DNA of 64,000 bases from Aspergillus flavus (GCF_009017415.1 NC_092403.1:3038001-3102000), one strand, 5' to 3'. Numbered from the stretch's first letter, positions 50,920 to 62,421 are shown. Translations and numbers: made by a program. The notes: generated from the letters alone by a model not told the origin.

Positions 50920-53287
50920 CTATTCCTCCCGGTCGCTGTCCGCCTCCCTTTCGATCTGATTCATTTTCTCGTCCACCTTGTTGTACTTGGAAAAGAGCAC
51001 GTAGACAAGAATAGCCGCTAGAAACATCATGCCACTGAGGCAAGCAAACTGCACTAAGATCTGTGGTTTCTTGGAGGTGGGTGAAATCGCCAACCCCAGC
51101 AGTGAGCCCAGAGCGCAGAGGAGCAGATTGACCGAAGCAACCAGACTCTTCATGGACCGGGGAGCCTTTGTATAGGCATATTCCATGCTACTGAGGAAGG
51201 CGGTAATCTCAGACAGCGCTGTCAAGACGTAAATGGGGAGAATAGATAGGAAATTTACCTACGTATGTAAGGGATTGACTCGATCCATCAGATGGACTTG
51301 TACTTACCGAGTAAGGGGGTGAGTTATAGGCAACTGATTGAGTGTCAGTGGGCATTTTCAAGGGTGGATAAGGTCAATACACATACGTGATTGCAGGCCG
51401 GCGGCCACTGCAATGGCTCCCGACATGATCACGAAGCCAAAAGTGATGCGCGAAATGGGCCGGAATGGTATGTTAACCCGACGCAATGAAGGGTAGATTA
51501 CTCGCTCACTATATTGACGTCAGTGGACATTGACGGGTATTATCGCGCCGAAGAGACTACTAACAACAGAGGTAGCAAAATGAGGATACTGAGAGGGTTA
51601 ATGCTTCCTGCCACTGGTAACCAGTCAATTTCAGTCCGCGTTAGAAGTACCATGCAGCTTACAGAAGTCGTTCGGGAGTCCCATTGTATTCATGAGCCCG
51701 GCCAAACTGATGAGATTTCCCACTGTGTTGCCATAGCATAACCAGAAGATAGGGCTAGGAAGCTATTAGCGTCCTTCTCCAAGGGGTCTACAGTACCCAC
51801 AAGAGCGAGCTATTGGCTTGTTAGTCAAACGTATTGAGTCACTAGGTTCACGGGGTCTACTCACATAACTCGACATGCCATCAAAGCCACCTTGATCTCG
51901 TCCACAAACTGATCGTCCCAGGGTAGATCTATTCGTTCCCCTTGCTGCCTCAAATAGGATGGCTTGGCATGGTCCATTGTCCTGTTTTTCTTGAAGCCAA
52001 TCCAGAGTGCGTGGGCAGCACGAATAGCAATTGAGCCCTGCGGTGGCCGGATGACTAGTTCTTGTGAGCAATGGCACCAGTCAGTCATTAAACAGCGTCT
52101 CTCACTATATTTGTTCCGACAGAATATCAACACCACAGTAGCACATCCGTAGATGCACAGCGGTATTAAAAATGTCGCCCAGAACCCAACCTTACGTTCC
52201 ACCCACTGATGAAGTTAGTGCACCAAATCAAAAGAATGAGTGGGATGTACATACCGGCGCAATGAGACCCGCGCAAGAGCCGATGTTAATGAGCCTGCAA
52301 TATCTTAACGCCTGCTTCCGCTTGTTCTCCAAGCAACATACCAATAATAGCGACTGTAGATGGTTTGAACAGTGACATCCGGGTCTAAAATCACACGACG
52401 GTTGTCGGCTGTGATCTTGACCACGGGCTTCTTGCCCGTGTACTGGTCGGCCACGAGAGGCCCGACATTGCTTTTGATTCCACCCGCACTACTCGTGTTA
52501 TCTATTGTTGACCGCGCGTGTGGTGTATTTGACGTACCCCAATCCAATAATTATCAAGGCAACCAATAGTCCAGGCCATCCGGCTCCATTCTCCAAGGAC
52601 ACGGGCAAAGAGGTGAGGAAGAGAATTAAAGTGCCGATTGTCGCCGTGCTAATGCAGTTCTTGTTAATATTCTCTAAAACATGCTGATTCACGACGGGGA
52701 CAACTTGTCTAGAACTCACATGCTTCCAAGAAGGATAGTTTTCACACGACCCAGATAACAATCTGCTATGACAGCTCCTAAGATCGGCATCAGAAAACAC
52801 CAACATTGAAAGAAGTACCCGATGGCCGTAGCAGTTGCTTGTCCCTAGTGATAACCACAAAGTCCGTCAAAAAGGAAAGTCGATACCCAAATGGACATGG
52901 ACACCATTCCTCGACATACCTTGCCAAGGGCACCGGGAAGACGGTCATCGTGTAGAGGGTTCTGAACGTAATTCTCTGTCAAAATCGGTTAGCACTCGAA
53001 CCTTTTGGCGGCGATGCGCACTGACGCAGTGGTCCTGTTATGGAGCGAAAGGTGAATCTCTCGGCCGCTTCGGCAATTACTACCATGAATATCGTGTAGG
53101 GGATCTTGTCAGCGATTCGAGGAAGCGTTTCCAGCTCTTCACGAGTAGGGCCGACCTGTTCATTAGTAGAGGGCGCTTTTTCATTGTCGCCTGGGGTTCT
53201 GGGACATTATTAGCTCATTGAAGTTGGGAAACGGCAAGACGCATTGGAATCAACAGACATTATTTGCTCTTCGGTGGGCTCCTTCAT
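50920..53287 (-). CDS. POT-family peptide transporter, 15 exons
   Basis: Exons, all minus: 53287-53233, 53190-53026, 52975-52920, 52844-52720, 52648-52538, 52488-52342, 52294-52255, 52205-52106, 52060-51865, 51809-51801, 51754-51663, 51613-51565, 51508-51387, 51333-51308, 51258-50920. They total 1632 bases, 543 residues, with all phases agreeing. Family motifs: EAAERF (the ExxER proton-coupling motif) in exon 2, GAGGIKSNV across exons 5 and 6, YYWLINIGS across 6 and 7, PIFWLCYG after the 9-base exon 10, and EYAYTKAP near the end. PTR2-like carriers import di- and tripeptides with protons at the plasma membrane. The canonical YYG after ERF is FRS here. Exon 1 rests on a weak donor (GTTTCC) and may be wrong. 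Confidence 0.85.
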
Positions 53288-53970
53288 CTTTGCCCCCAAT
53301 ACTGGAGTTGTTGGAGAGTCGAATGCAACACGTTTGGTGGAGGGTGAGTCAGGCAACACTTGCTGCTGCTTTTACTCCTCGAGTAGCACCTGACATCAAT
53401 TCCGGTTGACTCTTAGGGCTGTATGTTGGGGAAAAAAAAGAAAAGAAAACAGCAAAAGAAAAAAAGACAAGAGAACAAAGACAAAGAGGAAAAAAAAAAT
53501 CTCAAAAGCAACCATTAATAATCAGCAGATTGTCCGAGGAAACTTCATTATTTCTGGTAGGGTGACCAGGGTGTACCCTAAAGGGCGTATCAAACAAAGA
53601 GCCGGAATACAACTCCTCCACTGGCTTCGGCTCTATATAGACATATTGAAATCATTGGTTGACAGGCTTAACCCCATCATTCAAGCAGGGGATACATTTG
53701 ATCAATAACAGAGAGGGTTGGTCCTTTTGGAACAACTTCACGATGTTGTTCAAGGGTCTATAGAAAGAGGAGACGACATCCATAGAGTAGAAACTCGTCG
53801 CATCCAATCAAGTCATACGAAGGTAGTAGAGCACGATATATGGTGCATAAGTTGCGCCAGACCCGTTGTCCTTGGATTGGTATATATTTGAATCAGAGTG
53901 TGATCCCTCACTCGAACACTTCCCTTCTCTTCACTTCACCTTCCAGGGTAACAACAGTCCCACACCGAGC
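53288..53970. other. Intergenic with A-rich tract
   Basis: Divergent promoters. 53430-53505 is almost pure A/G on the plus strand (an A-rich, low-complexity run). TATATATTT at about 53881 and a pyrimidine-rich 5' leader precede the next gene. Confidence 0.45.
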
Positions 53971-55566
53971 ATGGAGACCAAACATCCGCGACCGCGACCG
54001 CCCATGGAGGACATTGTGAGTCCGACCCTTGAGGATCTCATCCATCTAGCATTGCGACGAATGCGGTACCTGGTGGCCCCGGACCTGGACAACAACCACC
54101 CTCCACCCCTCTTGTTCCCCCTGGCCGAAAGTATGCGCGGGAATCCCTTCACCGTCGATGATTGGGACACGTACGGAGATCTCGAGTCCGAGTATGGTCG
54201 ATTAACATATTTGATTTCTGTTTACCCTGAGCGGGGTGCACCCTTCGCCTGTGAGGAGGTGTTGCTCGATCTCCTGCAGCGGCCGAGCTTGCTGACGGAG
54301 TGGCCCAACTTTCTGCCTACACTGATAGCTCATGCACAAGCAACCGTGCATGGTGTGGTCCAGAGGATGGTCAGCAGCTCATCCAACCGGACACGATCCG
54401 CAAAGTCCGACTACGTTGCTATACCCGTGGATTACAAGGCGACCTCGTCAGCACGCACCATCGCGTTGCAGCTCTGGAAACGCTCTCTAGGTGAGATGGC
54501 GTCGCAGCTGGGGAGAGGGCATTTTGACGGAGCATTGGCGTTTTTACAAATCCATGCCTTTCTCAAGGACCCAATCTATGGACTGTCGCGGCCGTTCTCG
54601 CTGCAGCAGTTCTTTTTCAGTCACCTGTTGGGGAAATGCATGGCAGCCACTAGGGTACACATCCTGCATGCTAAAGATCTAGAACGGTTGGCCGCGCAAG
54701 CCGCTCAAGAGGCCTCGTATCTGGCCAACCCGTTGCTGCAGCGGCTCACTCTCGTCCACTTCAACGCACACCATCAACTTCCCTACGTGAATGTACCCTT
54801 GGGCCGATTGGCTCGAGCGGAATTTTCAGTGCCAATGCATGTCCTCGAAGTCGTGGAGGAGATGCTCGGGGCGGTTGCCATGAGCGATGGCCAGGCCTGC
54901 CCCCTGGTCCCGATCCTGGTCGCCACATATCCGCGTTACGCCCATGACGACCAATGGCTGATCCCTATCATAGACGGCAATCACCGTGCCACCGCGACAC
55001 TCTTGCTCCGATTTCTAGCGACACTGACACTGCCCGTCGACCGTCAGGCCATGTTAGAAGGCCTGCGAGGCTACTGCACAGCCCATCACCTCGGTCGGAA
55101 ATGGCAAATCGATCTCTGCGACGTAGTGACGGAGCTTCACTCCCCGACCAATCGAAAAATGTATGACCAGATAACGAGCCAAGCGGCGCTCGTACGAAAA
55201 TTTGCTTGGGTCAGGTACATCCCTGCACTCGTCGTGCAGGAGGATGACTTCTACACAATCTGCAAACAGCGATCTGCAGGCAAGCATAAGCCGGTCTTGT
55301 TACATCCGTATCACCAGGCTCTCTTTAATGACGACGACATACCTATCGCATTACCGCAAAAGGCAGGACAGACACATGGACGACCCGAACCATTCAGACT
55401 TATGTCGCTGACTCCATTTGGGGGCGAACATTCCGGCGGCGTCGATGTCGATGTCGCTCTAATCTGTCAGGCTAAAGTGCGACCAAGCATGAATGGCCTC
55501 GCCCAAGAACCTCAACCACATGAGAAAGTGCAGCAGCACCGCGCATGGTCTTGTGTCGTGTCTTGA
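53971..55566 (+). CDS. Large protein of unknown function with DGNHR motif
   Basis: 531 residues from the first ATG (53971), no intron. Mostly helical and rich in leucine and histidine. The one recognisable element is IPIIDGNHRATATLLL at about residue 331-346, where DGNHR at 335 resembles the conserved core of ParB/Srx-like and related nucleotide-binding folds; this is a loose resemblance, and the rest does not follow those families. A possible cytosine- and histidine-rich middle (LTLVHFNAHHQLPYV) precedes it. It lies 655 bp before, and in the same direction as, a class V aminotransferase, so the two may share a pathway. Confidence 0.6.
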   Translation: METKHPRPRPPMEDIVSPTLEDLIHLALRRMRYLVAPDLDNNHPPPLLFPLAESMRGNPFTVDDWDTYGDLESEYGRLTYLISVYPERGAPFACEEVLLDLLQRPSLLTEWPNFLPTLIAHAQATVHGVVQRMVSSSSNRTRSAKSDYVAIPVDYKATSSARTIALQLWKRSLGEMASQLGRGHFDGALAFLQIHAFLKDPIYGLSRPFSLQQFFFSHLLGKCMAATRVHILHAKDLERLAAQAAQEASYLANPLLQRLTLVHFNAHHQLPYVNVPLGRLARAEFSVPMHVLEVVEEMLGAVAMSDGQACPLVPILVATYPRYAHDDQWLIPIIDGNHRATATLLLRFLATLTLPVDRQAMLEGLRGYCTAHHLGRKWQIDLCDVVTELHSPTNRKMYDQITSQAALVRKFAWVRYIPALVVQEDDFYTICKQRSAGKHKPVLLHPYHQALFNDDDIPIALPQKAGQTHGRPEPFRLMSLTPFGGEHSGGVDVDVALICQAKVRPSMNGLAQEPQPHEKVQQHRAWSCVVS

Positions 55567-56221
55567 CTTTCGAGAATCAAATCATGTCAGATAGCCCGCT
55601 TCCCCAACTAGGCAATAGAGCCTGTGTTCTAAAGATATCTAGTCTTCCCCGCAGCTTACTCGCATTCCGGACGGGCCCTGATCATGGCTGAACGCTTATC
55701 TGGATGCATTATTGCCCAGGGGCAGATTCTCCTCAGACCCCGCAACTTGACTTGTTTAGGCTCCGTTTCACCCCCGGAGGGCTTTGGCTGCAGGCTGCAG
55801 GAATAATCTGCAGTGAAACCATTAATACTCTTGGCTACGCATGACTCCGACTTGGCAACAGGGTCTGCAGTCCCGGTCTTGACAATCGAGAAATGAGACC
55901 GGCGAATAGGGTCTCTAATCCTTGTTCCGAACATTGTCCCTTCTTGGGCTACGCTTGGCGGAGAATTTCGCAGACACGGGGATTCCAATCCTCTGTAAGA
56001 TGCATACGACTCCGTTGCGTTCGTCATTTGAATTTCTCACCATGGCACTTGTGGTTCAATTGATCGAAATCCGCGGTCAAAAAGGTCAACTGACTCAAGT
56101 CCTTGATCGCCATTCCAACTTGTTCACAACACTTACTCCTTCTAAAAAAAAGTAATCGTCGTTGTTCCGGAGACTGTTATCCTTGCATCTTCGCTCCTAC
56201 ATTATACCTAATTAGGAAGCC
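55567..56221. other. Intergenic: aminotransferase promoter
   Basis: 655 bp. No other gene recognised. Confidence 0.4.
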
Positions 56222-57505
56222 ATGACAGCCTTAGACGACCTGGACCTCTTACCGGAAGACTTTCCGCAGCCGAGTCCGTTTATGTCAGAATGGCCTCTTC
56301 GGCGAGACGTGGTCCATATGGATCATGGCTCTTCAGGGGCCTGCCCGACGAAGGTGCTCGAGCACCAAAATGCGTTGCGATGGGAACTGGATCGTGGATC
56401 CCCCGAATTTTTCCTCTCTCGCTGGTCGCCTCGCCACCGCGCTGCGAAGGAGGCTCTAGCGCGCTTCGTGCATGCCGACTACGACGAGCTACTGCTGACC
56501 CCTGGTTCGACCCTGGGTCTCAACATCGTCACACAAAGCCAGCAGTTCCAGCCAGGCGACGAGCTACTGACGACCAATCATGCATACAGCTCGGTGACCA
56601 TGCTCCTCCGACATGTTGCAAACCGGGATGGCGCCAAAGTGGTCATCGCGCAGGTTCCATTCCCCGTTGCATCTGAGGAGGAGATTGTCCAAAGTATCCT
56701 GGCGTGTGTGACAGAACGAACCCGGTTCGCCATCATTGATCATATTGTCAGCCGCTCCGGCTTGGTGTTCCCCATCAAGCGCATTGTCCAGGAGCTAGCG
56801 GACCGTGGGGTCGACACCCTCGTCGACGGTGCCCACGGCCCGGGGCAGGTGCCAGTGGATCTCCATGACATCGGGGCAGCGTACTACACCACCAGCTGCC
56901 ACAAATGGATGTGTGCTCCGCGCGGGGTGGGATTCCTGTACGCGCGTCGCGACCGGATCCGCCGTCTCAAGCCCCTGATTATTGCTCGCTCTGGCCACTG
57001 GCGGGACTCGGACGGGGCCGCCTACAGTTGGTTGGAGCATACCTTTGAGTGGAACGGCTGTCACGACCCATCTGGCGTGCATAGCATGCCAAAGATTATC
57101 GAGTTTCTTGAAACCGCGCTGCCGGGCGGTCATGCTGCCATGGTCAAGCGAAACCATGAGCTTGCTGTTGACGCGCGCCGGAAAGTGCTGGGGATACTTG
57201 GCATTGGCCTTCCTTGCCCAGATGATATGATTGCCAATATGGTGGTGTTCCCCCTTCCAGAATCGGTGTTACCAGAGACTCAGGGCATTCTCCCTCTGTG
57301 CAAGACGCTTTGGGAGGATGATCGTGCAGAGATCCAGTGTTACCACTGGCCGGCCTACCCGAAACGGATCTTCCGATTTAGTGTTCAGCTGCACAACAGC
57401 ATGGAGCAGTATGTCTGGCTGGCGGGGAAGATCAAGGCCGCACTAGATGAGGAGACTAGAATAGCCCAAGCACATGCTGCAGACGTCAATGGTCTTGGTA
57501 CATAG
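56222..57505 (+). CDS. Class V aminotransferase (isopenicillin-N-epimerase-like)
   Basis: 427 residues, no intron. PLP enzyme of the cysteine-desulfurase/epimerase group: VHMDHGSSGACPTKVLEHQ at the N-terminus, LTPGSTLGLNIV, NHAYSSV, the aspartate loop TLVDGAHGPGQVPVDLHD, and the cofactor lysine K228 in TTSCHKWMCAPRGVGFLY. The C-terminal domain includes RIFRFSVQLHNSMEQY. Related fungal enzymes epimerise, cleave C-S bonds or cyclise amino-acid derivatives in secondary pathways, so a specialised role is plausible. Substrate unknown. No sign of decay. Confidence 0.85.
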   Translation: MTALDDLDLLPEDFPQPSPFMSEWPLRRDVVHMDHGSSGACPTKVLEHQNALRWELDRGSPEFFLSRWSPRHRAAKEALARFVHADYDELLLTPGSTLGLNIVTQSQQFQPGDELLTTNHAYSSVTMLLRHVANRDGAKVVIAQVPFPVASEEEIVQSILACVTERTRFAIIDHIVSRSGLVFPIKRIVQELADRGVDTLVDGAHGPGQVPVDLHDIGAAYYTTSCHKWMCAPRGVGFLYARRDRIRRLKPLIIARSGHWRDSDGAAYSWLEHTFEWNGCHDPSGVHSMPKIIEFLETALPGGHAAMVKRNHELAVDARRKVLGILGIGLPCPDDMIANMVVFPLPESVLPETQGILPLCKTLWEDDRAEIQCYHWPAYPKRIFRFSVQLHNSMEQYVWLAGKIKAALDEETRIAQAHAADVNGLGT

Positions 57506-58052
57506 AATCGAGTACGCTCCGATGATAGCACAGTGACTCACCTCATGAATTGACTTGAGATTAAAAACGCCACGACCAACGCTAGAGTTTTCATTTTCTT
57601 TGTTGTCTCGGGCACATGACCGTACCAACCCTTCTCCTTCCTCCCCCGTATAAATAAATCAACACTTCCAACCCCGCCTCCCAATATTGTGTAGTATTAT
57701 TACCTCCCAGTCACGGGGCTAAATATAACCCTACTAACAGTACGTATGTATCTTAAAAAAGGCTGAGGTTACATGAAGCACCAAATCCCCTCATTACTCT
57801 ACTACCTCCCAATTCTGCAGATGATCATCGAGTTCTCATTGGAAAGATAAAATAAAAATAAGAATAACCCCTGCACAAGGTAGTTAGTAAAATATATGCA
57901 ATATCAAATGTCTAACCAAACCAATCTCAGCCTCACGCAGAATCCACCACCCCTCTCCAACCCCAAAAATTGCCAAAAGTACAAAAAAGCCGTTACTATA
58001 CTTTTTCACAACACACTCATTCCTCCTCCTTTCATTGGAGAATTATCAGAGG

Positions 58053-58104
<52 letters not shown>

Positions 58105-58119
58105 AGAGAGAGAGAAAAG
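57506..58119. other. Intergenic with poly-A tract
   Basis: No gene. The end holds A49 and (GA)n directly before the acetyltransferase start. Confidence 0.4.
58053..58116 (+). repeat. A49 tract with (GA)n tail
   Basis: Forty-nine A (58053-58101), then about eight GA repeats, ending four bases before the ATG at 58120. Such a purine tract may be a nucleosome-free promoter element or 5' leader; the exact length is doubtful in assemblies. Confidence 0.85.
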
Positions 58120-58578
58120 ATGTCTCCGCATGTCAAACCCCGACTCGCGACTTCCTCCGATAAACTCACGATTGAAACCCTGGTCAACGAAGCTTACACC
58201 CCCTACATTGAACGGATCGGCCGAAGGCCTGGCCCCATGCTTGATGATTATGGGGCACTGATCGATGCCGGGCGAGTGCATGTGGTGGAGAAGGATGGGG
58301 TGGTAAGTGCAATTTTGGTGCTGATTCCCGAGGAGGGGACGATGCTACTGGATAATGTGGCTGTTGCGCCGGCAGCGCAGGGGTTAGGGCTGGGAAAATA
58401 TTTGATGGGATTCGCTGAGGAGAAGGCTAGAGAGAGTGGCTTCAAACGCATCAGGTTGTATACGAATGAGATGATGGTGGAGAATGTGGGAATTTATGAG
58501 AGGTTGGGGTATGTGGAGACTCATCGGGGGTTGGAGAATGGGCTGAGGAGAGTTTATATGGTGAAGGTGTTAGGTTGA
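58120..58578 (+). CDS. GNAT-family N-acetyltransferase
   Basis: 152 residues from the ATG right after the purine tract (MSPHVKPRLATSSDK); a longer reading through the poly-A is an artefact. A complete GNAT fold: helix LTIETLVNEAYTPYIERIG, RVHVVEKDGVVSAILVLIP, VAPAAQGLGLGKYLM (acetyl-CoA loop Q-G-L-G-L-G) and IYERLGYVE at the end. The YTPYIERIGRRPGPMLDDY segment is typical of small bacterial-like GNATs that modify small molecules. Cytosolic. Confidence 0.85.
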   Translation: MSPHVKPRLATSSDKLTIETLVNEAYTPYIERIGRRPGPMLDDYGALIDAGRVHVVEKDGVVSAILVLIPEEGTMLLDNVAVAPAAQGLGLGKYLMGFAEEKARESGFKRIRLYTNEMMVENVGIYERLGYVETHRGLENGLRRVYMVKVLG

Positions 58579-58643
58579 TTGATTGGAAAGAGCTTGACTT
58601 GTCATCGTGTATGTATCTGGCTAACAGGAGGAATCTTTACTGA

Positions 58644-59800
58644 TCAGGTTTTGATGGCGAATTGTTTCAGGTACAGGTAGTCTTCCATATTGTCCTCGAC
58701 ATTCTGGTGAATGAGCATGGCAGCCTCGGCCCCAAACTTCTCGGTCCATTCGGCAATATCATCTTCAAGGGTTGTAACTCGCTATGCCACTTCAGTTAGT
58801 GATCGTATGATACGAGGCGTTAGCGATAAATTGACTCACCGGAGGCTGGGGATTGAGTGAAGTACTCTTCAGTGCTGCATCATGGAACGGGATCCAGTTC
58901 TGGAAGATATCACGAGCTCGCTGTTGATCTTTTTCTGCTCCCCAGTGCAAGGACCGAGGGTCGTAAGGGATCCCAACAGAACAGCAGTACTCTTCAACGA
59001 TCCCCTCGGGATCCGCCAAGAGATCATCGGCATCAACAATGCAGATATCGTTCCCGGTTCCGGGACCAATGATCTGAACCTGCACAAGATAGTCAAACAG
59101 AATACGTAGCTCCGCGTAGCCCGCATCGGTCGCTTTGAACCCGTTCCACCCGGTGATGTGGGACTTCGGTGGGATAGAGCATTGGTAGAGACTGGGGATA
59201 CTCTGTCGAGGGTTCCGGATTAAGAAGGTGTAATGGAAGCCGGAAAGAATATCGGGGGGGAAGACAGTTGGGTTAGGAATAGCAGTATGATTTTGCAAGG
59301 AATCCATTCTGTTAATGGCCCTCTGCTCGTAATGTAAAGAGGGTGCGATACGAGGATCGGCACCAGGGAGTGGCATCAGGCACTTGGCCATGTCCTTGAC
59401 AAAGACTCTTTTGCCCTAGGCGCAATTGTTATCACCTTGACACTCCTCTCGCTTCTTGTAGTCAGGGTCACCTACGTTTTGCTTGCTGTCATTGACAAGG
59501 CCCAAAGCAACACGGTAAGTGTAGTCTTGGAAGCCATTCTCTGCCCGTAACTTCTCAACGTTCTCATATCTTTCACTCAATTTCTCCGGACCCCAGTGAT
59601 ATGCATCGGAAAAGGGCTCATGGACACAGGCAATATCGTTGTCTCGAGTCAGGAAGGCCTGAGAGTGTTAGTTATTTGAATTGGGCGGGTGTTGTCCGGT
59701 TGGGGTAACAGTTAATTTATACCCTTTCAAATGCGGTAGAAATAGCTCGGGGGTGAGTAACAAGGAAGATGGGCTTTGAAGATGAACTTATTCCCACCAT
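58644..59800 (-). CDS. Sulfotransferase-like P-loop protein
   Basis: Four exons: 59800-59723, 59658-59476, 59415-58840, 58781-58644; 324 residues. It opens KPIFLVTHPRAISTAFERAFL, the usual start of fungal sulfotransferase-like proteins in which a P-loop-like PR-(S/T)-x-S motif binds the phosphate donor. Later come HEPFSDAYHWGPE, VFVKDMAKCL, FLIRNPRQSIPSLYQC (the donor-binding R and S), and WNGFKATDAGYAELRILFDY. The C-terminal helix is completed by exon 4. The sulfate acceptor is unknown. It is divergent from the 2-oxoglutarate oxygenase at 60816, though about 1 kb away. Confidence 0.8.
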
Positions 59801-60815
59801 TTTGGAATTTAGGTCCGCTGTCAATGCAAGAAACAGAATGCAAACAACCTGTTCGGCTCGCTTTGATTGAACGCTGATGTCGACATAGTCTGCCCCTTTG
59901 GCGTAGGTTAAACTTTCCTTTATACTTAGTCCCTAGGGAGGCCAGCTGCCACAGCACACATGTCAGCTTGCGGGGAACAGACCTCTGATGCACCATAATC
60001 AGGCGTACCGAGATAGAATACCACAACTGTGATACCTAGGGGTAAAGGTGAATGCATGCGGGCAGGTAAGGCTGATAGTATCCCCGCGCATATTTGCCCT
60101 GATTCAACCGGATACACAAATTAGGTACGGCGCAAGTCCGACTGGCTACTCGAGAAAACGAGGAAGGTGCCCTGGAGAGTATCACAAATCCTGCTAGAAG
60201 ACTACCTTCCATGTAGCGTTCAGTCACGGTGCATAATGCAAGGATGCAAAACTAGGTCACTGCTTGCAGATACGAGATATGCCTTTCGAGCGACAAGGGG
60301 TTGCCTATGTTCCTTTCTGTAAGCCGGTTTCTAGGCCAGTGTCAGCGCAATGCCCTGAAGAAGTAATTGCTGCGTGAACTCACCGTAGTCTTACTAGAGG
60401 GTCTAACAAATATGTCGACCATGGGCTGTTACCAAAAAAAAAGTACACAAATTCCACGCTTACGACGCTGATACCCGGATAAAATATTGCTTCTTTGGGG
60501 TTCTTGCAGGTGCTGCATGTCTGTTAAGTCGTACACTGTCTTGTTCCGCTAAACCTTGGGCTTCGGTAAAATTGCACCGTATCCTGACAGTCAACCACAA
60601 GGCTGTGGAGTAGTAGCAGAGAGCCTGATACACTACCAATCGGTGTATCCGACGGGGATTATTCCCCGCATGCATGTGTCAGAGGAGTCTCTGTGCGAGT
60701 GTGCTTAATATCTTATGCCCTTTGTCTGAAGCTGATGCAATCCAAACTCTCACTGTTTTACCTAGAATCTTGCTACAACCGTCTCTCATCCCCAGGTGCT
60801 CGGTGATCTCTCACC
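59801..60815. other. Intergenic: divergent promoter region
   Basis: About 1 kb with only short motif-less frames. No gene supported. Confidence 0.4.
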
Positions 60816-61869
60816 ATGGATAAAACCGATATTGCTCATCTAGAGGTCTTGAGCTTTGCGAAGCTTGCGAGCAAAGACCAGACCGAGTTGAACAGGCTTC
60901 TCGAGGCTTGTCGCAAACAAGGCTTCTTCTACCTGGATCTTGCTGGTTCCAATGTGTCTCATGGGCTCCATCAGCGACTGAAAGCCCTCTCTTTGATGAA
61001 AGATTGGTTTGACCGTCCCAATGAGGAGAAGATGAAGCTTCACAAGGATTCAGTGACCAATGGGTTGGTATTCTGACTCTTCCCTTTCTATAAAAGCTGA
61101 CTTGATTCAGATACAAGCCTCCTGGTACATTGAGCGGTGTTGTCAAGCATATGAAGGACGGATTTGAGAACATCAAGGTGAGTCGCAGACTATACGATCA
61201 ATGGCCAATGGTCTCACCATCTAGTAGCTACCACGGGACAACTTCTTGGGAACTGGCGACTCTCTTCCTGAGGTATTCAAGAATGACAAAGAGGTTTTTC
61301 GCGACGATCTGGAAATATCCCACGGCGTCACATTGACTATTTTGTCGTGTCTGTCTGATCTGCTCCAGCCACCTGTGCGACTCGAGGATTATCATCAGGA
61401 AAATATGTCCTCGCAGTCCACCATGATGTACTTCCGCTACGCCAAGCAGTGCGCAGACAAGTCCAGCGGTGTCGGTCACAACATGCACACCGACCTTGGG
61501 ACTCTGACTCTCCTTTACTGCGAGCAATGGGGTCTCCAGGTCTATGCGCAGGCCACCAACAGCTGGAAATACGTCCAACCGCGACCAGGGCTGTATGTCG
61601 TGAATGTCGGGGATGCGTTGCGATTCTTATCGGGAAATGATTTGTTGAGTGCACTGCACCGCGTTGTGCCGGTTCCAGGCCATGAGAGTGAGTATCGCTA
61701 CTCGACCGCCTACTTCCTCCGTCCAGGAAACGAAACCGAATTCCGTACGAGCGAGAACACTGTAGTCTCCGCCCTGAACTGGCATGACCAGAAATACAAC
61801 GTGTTCAAAGCAGCGCATGTGGAGCAGGAAAAGAACACCATTCTTACCGGTGGCATCGGTGCCTTTTAG
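60816..61869 (+). CDS. 2-oxoglutarate/Fe(II) oxygenase (isopenicillin-N-synthase-like)
   Basis: Three exons: 60816-61063, 61111-61177, 61228-61869; 318 residues. The intron before exon 3 must end at the second TAG of CTAGTAG, otherwise a stop codon enters. N-terminal DIOX_N-like part (LLEACRKQGFFYLDL, RPNEEKMKLH); catalytic core with iron ligands H192 and D194 (HNMHTDLGTLTLLY), H249 (LLSALHRVV) and co-substrate-binding R262-Y-S (RYSTAYFLRP). All four active-site residues are present, so it should be active. Fungal members hydroxylate, desaturate or cyclise specialised metabolites and amino acids. Substrate unknown. Confidence 0.9.
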
Positions 61870-62421
61870 AGGGAGACCTCCGTTGGTGTTGTGATAGGCT
61901 GCTTAGCTATAGATCAGTGCCATTGCTGCCGTAAGACCTAAAAGGTTAGCGAGAATTTCCACAATCAGATTGACAGAGAAGCAAATGTTCCAACTGTTTA
62001 TAAGAGGAGAATCAGGTTTGGCTGGAGTGAGTCTGCAGATTCAATGATCTCCGCTTTACAGAAACGACCTTTAAGAAATGCTGTTCACTAGTACATCACA
62101 TCAAAGGCCGCCAGCCGAGGTTACCGAGGTGGAGTGGTATTAACATTGTTGTACATTCCCAGAGTTGAGTAGATGTGCTCAGATGGGTTAAAGAACCCGA
62201 TCTCCCAAAGTCATAGTATACTAGTATTTTCATGCAATCATTAAACGCTCCAGTTCGCTATGATCCCAAAAACGCCTCGCCGAAGAACTGAGAAGAGAAA
62301 AGAGGGAAAAGGGAAAGGGGAAAGGGGAAAGGGGGAAACCAAAAGGGGAAGAGTCCGCTAGATGTGCCTGATACAAATGAGAAGAAAGGTATTCTGCGCC
62401 TGGTCTAATCGTCTACGCCCG
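61870..62421. other. Intergenic with purine tract
   Basis: 552 bp between convergent genes. GGGAAAA/GGGGAAA purine repeats at about 62290-62352 may form an unusual DNA structure. No gene. Confidence 0.45.

Noticed and set aside
48813..57505. A psilocybin-type pathway, suggested by a PsiD-like enzyme
   Set aside because: No kinase, methyltransferase or active P450 of that pathway is present, and the enzyme is a secreted variant.
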